From assembly GCA_018883065.1 (NCBI GenBank), contig VEQT01000001.1, forward strand, positions 1 through 64,000: a stretch of 64,000 bases of DNA, written 5' to 3'. Origin of the DNA: Flavobacterium sp. (lineage in GTDB: Bacteria > Bacteroidota > Bacteroidia > Flavobacteriales > Flavobacteriaceae). The notes beneath the pieces were generated by a model. That model did no database searches. It saw only the letters and a program-made list of their open reading frames with translations, and was not told the DNA's origin. Of this stretch, positions 1-7,508 are shown in pieces. The position numbers were made by a program, and so were the translations under genes. How positions within the stretch are numbered: position 1 is the stretch's first letter; each line of letters begins with the position of its first letter.

Positions 1-99
1 CCATGCGTTAGTGTCTTTGTTGGCTTTTTTCTTGGCTTGAGCTGATGCATTGAAGGCAAAAGCTACTAAAGCCAATAGGGTAATTGCGAATTGTTTCAT
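1..99 (-). CDS. Secreted protein, N-terminal fragment cut by the window edge
   Basis: An ATG on the minus strand at 99-97 opens a frame that runs without a stop to base 1, giving 33 residues. They form a typical signal peptide: MKQF, a hydrophobic core rich in Leu, Ala and Val, then the cleavage-like site NASAQ, followed by a Lys-rich start of the mature protein. The rest lies outside the window, so no function can be given. A terminator-like hairpin separates it from the gene upstream on the same strand, so it probably has its own promoter, although I see no good TAnnTTTG box in the short spacer. Confidence 0.7.
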   Translation of the reverse strand, partial: MKQFAITLLALVAFAFNASAQAKKKANKDTNAW

Positions 100-127
100 T
101 TTGTTTTTTGTTTAAAAATTAATAAAA

Positions 128-159
128 AACCATTTCCTTACTTACGCAAAGAAATGGTT
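128..159 (-). terminator. Intrinsic terminator after the 407-residue secreted protein gene
   Basis: The arms AACCATTTC (128-136) and GAAATGGTT (151-159) are perfect complements, and one mismatch allows the stem to continue inward. Read on the minus strand the stem is followed by TTTTTATT. It lies 15 bases beyond the stop codon of the gene at 174-1397. Confidence 0.75.
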
Positions 160-173
160 ATAAATTTACTGTA

Positions 174-1397
174 TTATTTTAATTGACGAATCAACAAGCC
201 GGGGTAGAATTTTTTACCGCCTTTAAAGGTTGTTCTGTCAATTGCACCTTCTGCTGGAGCTTCGTCACCCAAGTTGAATCGGTTGTCCCAAATTTTGTCG
301 CCATCCACTTTGATGGTTCCAATGCTTTTGTATTCGATTTTTCCTGTTTTTTGGTCCATTACAGCTTCTAAAACCTCAAATTTGTCACCGCCTTCAAGTC
401 CTTCTTTCAAACCAATTTTAGCCGTAATTGGCTCTCCAGTATACAAGGGAACTTTTGGTTTAAATACATCGTAGTTCTTTTGCAGCTTAGCAAATACTTT
501 CTCGATGTTACGTGTAACCGAAAGGTTGATGATTTGGTCTTCGGTTCTTTTTTCTTTCAAAGAGAAAGTAACCAAAGTGGTCGCTTTTTGAGATCCTACA
601 AATTCCATTTGGAATAAATCTGTATTGGCATCAAACTTCGCTTTCATTGCAGGCGTCATGGTAGTTTTATCACCATACATGTCTTGGTAGAAAGTACCTT
701 CAACTTCAGGAGTCCATTTCAATTTGTATAAATACGAAGTAGTCCAAACCGAGTAGCCTTCCTTTCCTTTGTTGTAGGCAATTTCGGCCGCTTTTTCAAT
801 TCCCATACGAACTAATCCCGGAGCGTTTTGTGCAGCTAAAATGGCTGCATCGCGAATGCCTCGGGCAATAGGTTCATTTTCAACAAATTTCATAGATGAT
901 ACAACTACAAATGTATTGTTGATGAGCTCAAATCCAGCAGTGGCCAATAAGGCTTTTCCGTCGCTTGAGGCAGCTGCCGTTTTGGTATCCAAGAACGAAG
1001 CGTTAAAAGCACCACGTGCACCAATTAGATCATAATCAAAGCTACCATCCGCTTGGCGATTAAACCATTTGGCTACCATTTTTTTGGCAATTTGCTCGTC
1101 TTTAAAGTATTTCTCAATTACTTCTGGCGTTTTTGATTCTACGGTATCCGTAGAGTATTTTGCCGGATTAAACGATTTAGCACCAATATTGTGGTTGTCG
1201 TATTTATCTGGAAAAGGAGCGCCGTAATACGCATTGATTACCTGATCTTTTTTAGGGAAATTGGACGACTCAATCAAGATGGTGTGCAAAGAACTTCTAC
1301 GGTACTTGGTCTCTTTCATGTCTTTTTGGTTTTCCTGCGCAAAAAGCATGGAAGAACACAATACCGTGCTTAATGTAATAAAAAGTAGTTTTTTCAT
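174..1397 (-). CDS. Secreted protein of unknown function, 407 residues
   Basis: The protein opens with a clear signal peptide (MKKLLFITLSTVL, cleavage likely after FAQ at about residue 21) and has no later membrane segment, so it should be exported to the periplasm or outer surface. I do not recognise a family. The mature part is mixed polar with many Lys and Asp residues, a His-Thr-Ile-Leu stretch near residue 38 and an Ala-rich region near 185-205 that looks helical. There is no type IX C-terminal sorting domain pattern. The gene upstream on the same strand encodes a small outer-membrane barrel, 31 bases away, so the two may be co-transcribed. A terminator follows directly. Start chosen at the ATG that gives the signal peptide. 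Confidence 0.8.
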   Translation of the reverse strand: MKKLLFITLSTVLCSSMLFAQENQKDMKETKYRRSSLHTILIESSNFPKKDQVINAYYGAPFPDKYDNHNIGAKSFNPAKYSTDTVESKTPEVIEKYFKDEQIAKKMVAKWFNRQADGSFDYDLIGARGAFNASFLDTKTAAASSDGKALLATAGFELINNTFVVVSSMKFVENEPIARGIRDAAILAAQNAPGLVRMGIEKAAEIAYNKGKEGYSVWTTSYLYKLKWTPEVEGTFYQDMYGDKTTMTPAMKAKFDANTDLFQMEFVGSQKATTLVTFSLKEKRTEDQIINLSVTRNIEKVFAKLQKNYDVFKPKVPLYTGEPITAKIGLKEGLEGGDKFEVLEAVMDQKTGKIEYKSIGTIKVDGDKIWDNRFNLGDEAPAEGAIDRTTFKGGKKFYPGLLIRQLK

Positions 1398-1428
1398 AAA
1401 TTGGTTTTTGTTTAGTTTAGTTTTTTGG

Positions 1429-2013
1429 CTAGAATAGGTAGCCTATAGAAAATTGAATTACGGAGTTGCTTGCTCTTTTGTTTGGATCACCAGTTAAACC
1501 AGTATCTGTAAGTCCTAAATTGTAGCGACCTTGAAAAATAACACCGTTACTTAATTCATATTCTAAACCTGCGTTCAAACCGAAGTCAAGTGTTTTAACA
1601 CCATCAATTTTATTGTTTGAAGTATTGGTTTTTAATTTAGAAGAAAGCAATAATCCCAATTGAGGTCCTGCTTCAAAGCTCAATTTGTCGGTTAGGCCAA
1701 ATTTACCCAATACAGGCACAGTTAAGTAGTCTAATTTGGTTCTTTCAAATCCTGGTTCTGAGCCTGTGTAGGTTGATCCTTGCCCAGAATACAACAATTC
1801 GGGTTGAACAGAGAAATTATCAGATACAATTATTTCGGCCAAAAATCCCAAATGCACACTGGTACGCATGCCTTGATCTTCAACGTCACCCATAAAGTTT
1901 GACATGTTCAATCCGCCTTTCACCCCAATTACAATTCCTTCTTCGCGTTTAGAACTTTGTGCGTTGGTTTGCACAAAAAATAAAATTCCTAAGAACAAAA
2001 CAATTTTTTTCAT
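1429..2013 (-). CDS. Outer-membrane beta-barrel protein, PorT/OMP_b-brl family
   Basis: A 194-residue protein with a signal peptide (MKKIVLFLGILFF, cleavage near TNAQ at residue 19). The mature part begins with GVKGGLNMSNF, the pattern usual at the first strand of the Bacteroidota porin-like barrels called PorT family or outer membrane beta-barrel domain. Alternating hydrophobic residues and a C-terminal Phe (GYLF) fit an outer-membrane barrel of about eight strands. The family name does not imply that it is the secretion protein PorT itself; such small barrels are numerous and mostly uncharacterised. A weak promoter-like TATACTTG lies upstream on the minus strand at 2056-2063. Confidence 0.8.
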   Translation of the reverse strand: MKKIVLFLGILFFVQTNAQSSKREEGIVIGVKGGLNMSNFMGDVEDQGMRTSVHLGFLAEIIVSDNFSVQPELLYSGQGSTYTGSEPGFERTKLDYLTVPVLGKFGLTDKLSFEAGPQLGLLLSSKLKTNTSNNKIDGVKTLDFGLNAGLEYELSNGVIFQGRYNLGLTDTGLTGDPNKRASNSVIQFSIGYLF

Positions 2014-2118
2014 AGTAAAAATAATTTGATTTAACTTTTTTTAAATAGTAACTACAAGTATAGTAAAAATTAGCAGTAGTTTACCTTTTGGTCACTAAAA
2101 ATAACAATAGGATAAAAA

Positions 2119-2143
2119 AAACACCTCCATATAGAAGGTGTTT
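2119..2143 (-). terminator. Intrinsic terminator after tsf
   Basis: AAACACCT (2119-2126) pairs with AGGTGTTT (2136-2143) across a nine-base loop. On the minus strand the stem is followed by TTTTTATC. It lies 22 bases beyond the tsf stop codon and so ends the rplM-rpsI-rpsB-tsf group. Confidence 0.8.
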
Positions 2144-2164
2144 GTGAATTAGATTGAATTAAAA

Positions 2165-2989
2165 TTAACCTAAAGCCGCTCTTTTAAATCCGGTAACAAC
2201 CAAATTGGCATCAACCGATTTTACATAATTGGCTACACTCATCGAGCTGTCTTTGATGTAATCTTGGTTTACCAAGGTGTTGTCCTTGAAGAAACGACCT
2301 AATTTCCCTTTGGCAATGTTTTCAATCATCGCTTCTGGTTTTCCTTCTTGACGCAACATGTCTTTTGCGATTTCGATTTCTTTTGCAATGGTATCGGCAT
2401 CAACACCTGCTTCGTCTAAGGCAATTGGGTTCATAGCTGCTGCTTGCATCGCAACGTTTCTAGCTGCTTCTTCACCACCTGCAACAGCAGCGGATAAAGA
2501 AACCAAGGTAGCGATTTTGTTTCCTGCGTGGATATATGATCCCACGAAAGCACCACTTAATTTTTCGAATGAACCAATTTCAATTTTTTCACCAATTACT
2601 CCGGTTTGCTCAATTAATTTATCAGCAACAGTGATTCCCTGAAATGGAGCAGCCAAGAATGCTTCTTTGTTGTCAAATGTCAAAGCCAAAGCAGCAAAAT
2701 CTTGTGCCAATTTCACAAACGATTCGTTTTTACCTACGAAGTCAGTTTCGCAATTCAATGAAATTACTACACCTTCTGTTTTGTCGGCGTTAACCACCGC
2801 AATCACCGCACCTTCAATCGATTCTCTGTCCGAACGGTTTGCGGCTACTTTTTGTCCTTTTTTACGAAGATTTTCAATCGCTAAATCAAAATCACCGTCT
2901 GATTCAACCAAGGCTTTTTTGCAGTCCATCATTCCTGCACCTGTGATTGTTCTTAATTTATTTACGTCTGCAGCTGTAATTGTAGCCAT
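2165..2989 (-). CDS. tsf: Translation elongation factor Ts
   Basis: EF-Ts is the nucleotide exchange factor that reloads EF-Tu with GTP in the cytoplasm. The protein begins MATITAADVNKLR followed by the RTITGAGMMDCKKAL segment typical of the N-terminal UBA-like domain, and carries the family signature TDFVGKN at the start of the core domain. It has 274 residues, normal for the family. The open frame extends to 3043, but the extra 18 residues come from the repeat-bearing spacer and do not fit the family, so I place the start at the ATG at 2989-2987. The gene follows rpsB, the usual bacterial order, and a terminator comes after it. Confidence 0.97.
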   Translation of the reverse strand: MATITAADVNKLRTITGAGMMDCKKALVESDGDFDLAIENLRKKGQKVAANRSDRESIEGAVIAVVNADKTEGVVISLNCETDFVGKNESFVKLAQDFAALALTFDNKEAFLAAPFQGITVADKLIEQTGVIGEKIEIGSFEKLSGAFVGSYIHAGNKIATLVSLSAAVAGGEEAARNVAMQAAAMNPIALDEAGVDADTIAKEIEIAKDMLRQEGKPEAMIENIAKGKLGRFFKDNTLVNQDYIKDSSMSVANYVKSVDANLVVTGFKRAALG

Positions 2990-3022
2990 ACTATATAATT
3001 TATTTAATGTTTTAAAGTAAAA

Positions 3023-3118
3023 ATTCCAATCTTCAAATCCCAAATTCCAATGGTAACAATCTATACTAAGTTGTTTTTGGAGTTTGGAATTTAAAATTTG
3101 GAATTTAAAATTGATTTA
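3023..3118. repeat. Two inverted heptamer arrays in the rpsB-tsf spacer
   Basis: Bases 3023-3050 read as four 7-base units: ATTCCAA, TCTTCAA, ATCCCAA, ATTCCAA. Bases 3077-3118 read as six: TTGGAGT, TTGGAAT, TTAAAAT, TTGGAAT, TTAAAAT, TGATTTA, the last containing the rpsB stop codon. The second array is largely the reverse complement of the first: 3023-3050 and 3077-3104 can pair at 23 of 28 positions around a 26-base loop. In the rpsB-tsf transcript this would be a long imperfect hairpin. Whether it acts as a processing site, attenuator or nothing cannot be told from sequence. Confidence 0.75.
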
Positions 3119-3934
3119 TTCTTCTGTAGCTGGTGTTTCAGTAACTTCAGGAGCGCTTTCAATAGCCGCTTCTGCTACTACTTCAGCAACAGTAACTTCT
3201 TCTTCAGCAACTTCAGCATCCATTTCTGGCGCTTCACCGTCGGCATTTCGGTTTGAAAGTCCGTCGATTACAGCAGCAGTTACAAGAGATAAGATTTTTT
3301 CGATTGATTTAGAAGCATCGTCATTGGCTGGAATTACGTAATCTACTTCACGTGGATCCGAATTGGTATCAACCATAGCGAAAACTGGAATGTTTAATTT
3401 GTGTGCTTCTTTTATTGCGATGTGTTCCGCTTTAATGTCTACTACGAACAAAGCCGCTGGGAGTCTAGACATGTCAGCGATAGAACCTAAGTTTTTCTCT
3501 AATTTAGCTCGAAGACGGTCAACTTGTAAACGCTCTTTTTTAGAAAGAGTCATGAACGTTCCGTCTTTTTTCATTTTGTCAATGGAGCTCATTTTTTTAA
3601 CCGCTTTACGAATTGTAACGAAATTCGTTAACATTCCACCGGGCCATCTTTCAGTGATGTAAGGCATGTTGGCTGATTTTGCTTTCTCAGCTACAATATC
3701 TTTTGCTTGTTTTTTGGTAGCTACAAATAATATTTTTCTACCGGAAGCTGCAATTTTTTTCAAAGCATCATTTGCTTCTTCAATTTTTGCAGCGGTTTTA
3801 TATAGGTTGATAATGTGAATACCATTACGTTCCATATAAATGTAAGGGGCCATGTTTGGGTCCCATTTTCTAGTCATGTGTCCGAAGTGAACACCTGCTT
3901 CTAGTAATTCTTTAACTTCAATTTTGTTTGCCAT
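3116..3934 (-). CDS. rpsB: 30S ribosomal protein S2
   Basis: S2 binds the small ribosomal subunit late in assembly. The start MANKIEVKELLEAGVHFGH and the segments KRK-like WDPNMAPYIY and RWPGGMLTNF are diagnostic. With 272 residues it is longer than the roughly 240 of Escherichia coli because of a C-terminal tail from about residue 225 that is rich in Glu, Ala and Val (EAPEMDAEVAEEE onward), probably disordered. The gene lies between rpsI and tsf on the same strand. A 265-base spacer upstream (3935-4199) contains an inverted octamer array and may carry its own promoter or control element, but I see no convincing TAnnTTTG box there. Confidence 0.97.
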   Translation of the reverse strand: MANKIEVKELLEAGVHFGHMTRKWDPNMAPYIYMERNGIHIINLYKTAAKIEEANDALKKIAASGRKILFVATKKQAKDIVAEKAKSANMPYITERWPGGMLTNFVTIRKAVKKMSSIDKMKKDGTFMTLSKKERLQVDRLRAKLEKNLGSIADMSRLPAALFVVDIKAEHIAIKEAHKLNIPVFAMVDTNSDPREVDYVIPANDDASKSIEKILSLVTAAVIDGLSNRNADGEAPEMDAEVAEEEVTVAEVVAEAAIESAPEVTETPATEE

Positions 3935-3996
3935 TTTTTTGTACTAGTTTACGTTCTGTTGAATTAGCAATGTTCCTTGTAATTTAAATATTTAAA

Positions 3997-4053
3997 GATT
4001 GTATGATTAAAAGATTTGTTGTTTTAATCTTCTAATTTTTCAATCTTTCAATT
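3997..4053. repeat. Inverted octamer array upstream of rpsB
   Basis: GATT recurs every 8 bases at 3997, 4005 and 4013, then AATC/AATT recurs every 8 bases at 4026, 4034, 4042 and 4050. The halves are inverted: AAAGATTG (3994-4001) pairs with CAATCTTT (4041-4048), and GATTAAAA (4005-4012) pairs with TTTTAATC (4022-4029). A stem-loop can form in RNA on either strand. It sits 60-120 bases before the rpsB start. The rest of the spacer shows only a 6-bp stem at 4128-4144. Confidence 0.65.
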
Positions 4054-4199
4054 TTAATTTGGTATCATTTAGATGCTAAACTAAGTTCCCGTTTGATGGG
4101 GAGCAACAATAACTTTTTTTTAATTAGGCTGATAATACATCAGCGCATTCATTTTTACTCAATAAATTTCGAATGAAAATCGAAAAAATAACAGGTCGA

Positions 4200-4586
4200 T
4201 TAACGTTTCGAGAATTGGAATCTCTTTCTTGCTTTTTTCTGACCGAATTTTTTACGCTCTACCATTCTTGGGTCTCTGGTAAGTAACCCTTCTGGTTTCA
4301 AGATGGCTCTGTTTCCTTCGCCAACTTCGCACATTGCACGAGCAAGTGCCATACGAACAGCCTCAGCTTGTCCAGTTGAACCCCCTCCGTATACGTTTAC
4401 TTTTACGTCAAAGTTGTTTACGTTCTCAGTCATAGACATCGGTTGTAAAACTTTGTATTGTAAAGTAGCCGTTGGAAAGTAGGTTGCAAATTCTTTTTTG
4501 TTTACGGTGATTTTACCTGTTCCTTCAGTAACATACACTCGCGCAACAGCGGTTTTTCTTCTACCGATTTTGTGAATAACTCCCAT
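4200..4586 (-). CDS. rpsI: 30S ribosomal protein S9
   Basis: S9 sits in the head of the small subunit, and its C-terminal tail reaches the P-site tRNA. The start MGVIHKIGRRKTAVARVYV, the middle VYGGGSTGQAEAVRMALARA and the basic C terminus KKARKRFQFSKR are all typical, including the final SKR. At 128 residues it has the normal length. The start codon overlaps the rplM stop codon in the arrangement TAATG, indicating translational coupling. No clear terminator follows; the next 265 bases lead to rpsB. Confidence 0.97.
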   Translation of the reverse strand: MGVIHKIGRRKTAVARVYVTEGTGKITVNKKEFATYFPTATLQYKVLQPMSMTENVNNFDVKVNVYGGGSTGQAEAVRMALARAMCEVGEGNRAILKPEGLLTRDPRMVERKKFGQKKARKRFQFSKR

Positions 4587-5041
4587 TACTTAAGATCGTT
4601 TAGGTTAACGGTTTTAGGTTTTTGAGCCGCAAATTTGTGCTCGCCACCTACATTTACATTTAAATTTCTGAAAAGCTCTGCACCCAATTTATTTTTTGGT
4701 AACATCCCTTTTACCGCTTTTTCTACCAAAGCAGCAGGATTTTTTGATTGCAAAACTTTAGCAGTTAAAGTTCGTTGTCCCCCTGGGTAACCGGTATGAC
4801 GCATGTAAATTTTGTCATCCATTTTTGTACCCGTAAGGTTGATTTTTTCTGAGTTGATAACAATTACGTTATCTCCACAGTCCACGTGTGGGGTGTAACT
4901 TGGCTTGTACTTGCCTCTCAAAATCATTGCGACCTTTGATGCAAGACGACCTAAGTTATGCCCATCAGCATCTACAACAATCCACTCTTTGGTAACAGTG
5001 GCTTTGTTTGCAGACATTGTTTTGTAGCTTAATGCGTCCAT
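4586..5041 (-). CDS. rplM: 50S ribosomal protein L13
   Basis: L13 is an early-assembling protein of the large subunit. Diagnostic segments are WIVVDADGHNLGRLASKVA, GDNVIVINSEKI and YMRHTGYPGGQ, followed by a VEKAVKGMLPKNKLG segment. It has 151 residues. I keep the start at 5041 rather than the second Met because MDALSYKTMSANKATVTKEW is the N terminus expected for Flavobacteriaceae. It is the first gene of a minus-strand ribosomal group and has its own promoter and a leader hairpin. The last base of the gene is shared with the start of rpsI. Confidence 0.97.
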   Translation of the reverse strand: MDALSYKTMSANKATVTKEWIVVDADGHNLGRLASKVAMILRGKYKPSYTPHVDCGDNVIVINSEKINLTGTKMDDKIYMRHTGYPGGQRTLTAKVLQSKNPAALVEKAVKGMLPKNKLGAELFRNLNVNVGGEHKFAAQKPKTVNLNDLK

Positions 5042-5067
5042 AATATTATTTTAATTAAACATTCCAT

Positions 5068-5093
5068 CCCCTACCGATGCTTCGGAATAGGGG
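5068..5093 (-). promoter_or_regulatory. Hairpin at the 5' end of the rplM transcript
   Basis: CCCCTA (5068-5073) pairs with TAGGGG (5088-5093), and inside it CCGA (5074-5077) pairs with TCGG (5082-5085) around the loop TGCT, with two unpaired bases on one side. The transcript predicted from the promoter at 5097-5127 would begin at about 5090-5093, so the stem would lie at its very 5' end, some 27 bases before the start codon. L13 or S9 feedback or mRNA protection are possible roles. I recall that leader motifs for L13 have been reported in Bacteroidia but cannot confirm that this is one. Confidence 0.55.
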
Positions 5094-5096
5094 TCG

Positions 5097-5127
5097 CAAA
5101 AGTACAATTTATTATTACAAATACAAA
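5097..5127 (-). promoter_or_regulatory. Promoter of the rplM-rpsI-rpsB-tsf group
   Basis: On the minus strand TTTG (5127-5124) is followed after 19 bases by TACTTTTG (5104-5097), matching the Bacteroidota -33/-7 consensus TTTG-N17-23-TAnnTTTG. It is placed correctly upstream of rplM. Confidence 0.7.
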
Positions 5128-5333
5128 TAGCTGTAAAAGATTATTTTACGAGTTTTTATCGCTCAACACTTTCATGGCTAAAATGTTGTGAATTAGTGTT
5201 GTTCAAATTCGAGATTCTTTGCGATTCGTTTATTTTGAAATCGATTTCGTTAAAGTTTGTCAATTTAATAAAACAAAAAGATAACGGCTTTAGTTTAATG
5301 TTTCTTATTTTTACCACTCAAACTTCGAGAACC

Positions 5334-6356
5334 ATGAAAGCAAAAGCCACTTTAAAACAAATCGCCAAGGAGCTGCACGTGTCTGTTTCTACCGTTTCAA
5401 AAGCGTTAAACGATAGTCCTGAAATTAGCGAGCAAACCAAACAAAAAGTGCAAGAATACGCCAAGCTTAAAAATTATAAACCCAATATCATTGGGCTCAA
5501 CCTCAAAAACAGAAAAACCAAAACAATTGGGGTGATTATTCCCAATATACTCAACTCCTTTTTTGCCAAAGTTTTTACCGGTATTGAAAAGGTGGCTGAT
5601 GCCCGCGGATACAATGTAATTACGTGCATCTCTAACGAAACGCTAGAAAAAGAAGCACACACCTTAGAAATGCTCTCCAACGGAACCATAGATGGTTTCA
5701 TTCTTTCAATTTCAGAAGAAGCACAAAAGTTGCAAGAATACAGCCATTTAAAAGATGTGATCAACGAGGGAACACCCATTGTGATGTTTGACCGTGTGTG
5801 TGATCAGGTGGCCTGTGACAAAGTTATTGTAGATGATTTGGATTCGGCAATTGATGCCACACAACATTTGGTGAATCTTGGCTGTAAAAACATTGCCTTG
5901 TTTTCCTCAATTGATAATTTAAGTGTGGGAAAATTAAGAGCAGAAGGATACACAACTTGTCTCAAAAAGAACAATATAAACGTGCAGCAAGCACTTACCG
6001 TACTCACCGATAACGAGGCCGATTTTGACGCCCAAGCTTTGGCCGTACTATCTAACCAAAAAGTAGACGGGATATTTGCTTTAGATGAACACGCTTCAGT
6101 TTCAGCCATTAAATTGGGCTTGAAATTGGGCTTTAAAATCCCCGAAAATTTATCGGTTATTGGTTTTGCCGATGGCGTTTGGTCTCGCCGCTTGTCGCCA
6201 AGTTTATCTACTGTGAGCCAACACGGACCTGAAATTGGTGCCGCTGCTGCTCAGTTGCTTATTGATCGCTTGGAATCCAAAGAAGAGCATTTGCCGTTTG
6301 TTACATCAGTGGTTAAAACCGAATTGCGTCAACGGGAGTCGACGAGAAAACTATAG
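5334..6356 (+). CDS. LacI-family transcriptional regulator
   Basis: A 340-residue repressor-type regulator. The N terminus (ATLKQIAKELHVSVSTVSKAL) is the LacI helix-turn-helix, followed by the hinge region, and from about residue 60 the sugar-binding periplasmic-protein-like domain starts with KTIGVIIPNILNSFFA. It ends with the SVIGFADGVWSRRLSPSLSTV segment usual near the C terminus. The open frame extends upstream to a TTG at 5196, but only the ATG at 5334 puts the helix-turn-helix at the N terminus. The 292 bases upstream (5042-5333) otherwise hold the rplM promoter and leader and no other gene; I see no clear box for this gene. No sugar operon is adjacent, so the target and ligand are unknown. 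Confidence 0.92.
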   Translation: MKAKATLKQIAKELHVSVSTVSKALNDSPEISEQTKQKVQEYAKLKNYKPNIIGLNLKNRKTKTIGVIIPNILNSFFAKVFTGIEKVADARGYNVITCISNETLEKEAHTLEMLSNGTIDGFILSISEEAQKLQEYSHLKDVINEGTPIVMFDRVCDQVACDKVIVDDLDSAIDATQHLVNLGCKNIALFSSIDNLSVGKLRAEGYTTCLKKNNINVQQALTVLTDNEADFDAQALAVLSNQKVDGIFALDEHASVSAIKLGLKLGFKIPENLSVIGFADGVWSRRLSPSLSTVSQHGPEIGAAAAQLLIDRLESKEEHLPFVTSVVKTELRQRESTRKL

Positions 6357-6384
6357 TTTCAAGTTTCAAGTTTCAAGTTTTATG
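6357..6384. repeat. Heptamer array filling the spacer after the LacI gene
   Basis: Directly after the TAG stop codon come three copies of TTTCAAG (6357-6377) and then TTTTATG (6378-6384), whose last three bases are the start codon of the next gene. The spacer from stop to start codon is therefore four 7-base units. Confidence 0.8.
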
Positions 6385-7419
6385 AAAAAAGCACTCTTTT
6401 ATTTTAGTTTATTTACGGTTGCAATTGTGATAAGTTGTTCAACCATAGAAACCGAAGGCCCAGTGCGGCAATTGTATCCCATTCTCAATACTACTGCAGT
6501 TTCTGATGTAACTGGTATTTCAGCCAAATCAGGGGGATACATTTCCAATGCGGGAGTTAGTCCGGTGTCGGCCAGAGGAATAGTCTGGAGCACCAATTCC
6601 CAACCCACTGCCGATTTACCCACCAAAACATCAAACGGTGGTGGAATAGGGACCTTTACCGCTACTCTTTCAGGATTGAGTCCCAATACTACCTATTATG
6701 TTCGCGCGTATGCTACCAATAGCAACGGTTCCAATTACAGTTATGGTCAAGAAGAAAGTTTTACAACCAAAGCCTATAATATTCCAGGCCCTGATGTTAC
6801 TGATATTGATGGAAATTTATATCACACGGTAACCAATTGCAGCCAAACCTGGACCCAGTCTAATTTGAACGTTACTAAATTTTCAGATGGCACGCCTATT
6901 CCCCAGATAACCGATCCGGATGAATGGTATAACACAACGACTGCAGCTTGGTGTTATTACAACAATGACCCAGCTGTTGGGGCTGATTTTGGAAAATTAT
7001 ACAATTGGTATGCAGTAGCTGGAATTTATGATGAGGCGTCAAGAAATAATCCAGCTTTGCGCAAAAAATTGGCGCCCGAAGGCTATCATATACCAACGGA
7101 TCCTGAATTTGGAATGTTGTTTGATTGCCTTGGTGGTGATGGATTAGCCGCCATGAAATTAAAAGAAACCGGCATTGCTTTTTGGTCAAGCCCAAACGCA
7201 TCGGCTACCAACGAAAGCGGATTCAATGGCCGAGCAGCAGGAATGCGAAGTAATGATGGAGATTTTTATAATCTATATAGTGAGTGTAATTGGTGGACTG
7301 CTTCAACCGATGGGCCTAATTATGCTTGGTATCGCTATATGGTGTATTACGATAATGCGGCCTATTATATAAGTTTCAACTTTCGCTATGGGTTTTCAGT
7401 GCGTTGTTTGAAAGATTAG
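6382..7419 (+). CDS. Lipoprotein with Fn3-like and FISUMP domains
   Basis: Starting at the ATG at 6382 the protein has 345 residues and a lipoprotein signal (hydrophobic stretch ending VISC, Cys19). Residues about 30-125 resemble a fibronectin type III-like repeat common in Bacteroidota surface proteins (GIVWSTNSQPT, GLSPNTTYYVRAYATNSNG). From about residue 130 the DIDGNLYHTVTNCSQTWTQ start, GKLYNWYAV, GYHIPTDPEF, WWTAS and final FSVRCLKD identify the Fibrobacter succinogenes major paralogous (FISUMP) domain, whose function is not established. The lipoprotein probably sits on the outer membrane. It follows the LacI gene by 25 bases, so co-transcription is possible but a regulatory link is not shown. 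No terminator is clear; 7420-7508 shows nothing recognisable. Confidence 0.85.
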   Translation: MKKALFYFSLFTVAIVISCSTIETEGPVRQLYPILNTTAVSDVTGISAKSGGYISNAGVSPVSARGIVWSTNSQPTADLPTKTSNGGGIGTFTATLSGLSPNTTYYVRAYATNSNGSNYSYGQEESFTTKAYNIPGPDVTDIDGNLYHTVTNCSQTWTQSNLNVTKFSDGTPIPQITDPDEWYNTTTAAWCYYNNDPAVGADFGKLYNWYAVAGIYDEASRNNPALRKKLAPEGYHIPTDPEFGMLFDCLGGDGLAAMKLKETGIAFWSSPNASATNESGFNGRAAGMRSNDGDFYNLYSECNWWTASTDGPNYAWYRYMVYYDNAAYYISFNFRYGFSVRCLKD

Positions 7420-7508
7420 TTTGAACCAAGACAAAAGAGCGTAGATGTATAGAAAAGAGACTTTTTAAGTACATTTCTTAAACCAATTTTTCTCAAAAAT
7501 GATCAAAA

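Noticed and set aside
2990..3043. N-terminal extension of EF-Ts
   Set aside because: The added residues come from the repeat spacer and precede the canonical start.
3023..3118. CRISPR-like repeat structure
   Set aside because: Units are seven bases with no spacers and no cas genes are in the window.
4128..4144. 6-bp stem GCTGAT/ATCAGC after rpsI as a terminator
   Set aside because: No T run follows it on either strand, and the group probably continues to rpsB.
5196..5333. N-terminal extension of the LacI regulator
   Set aside because: It starts with TTG and puts 46 unrelated residues before the helix-turn-helix.
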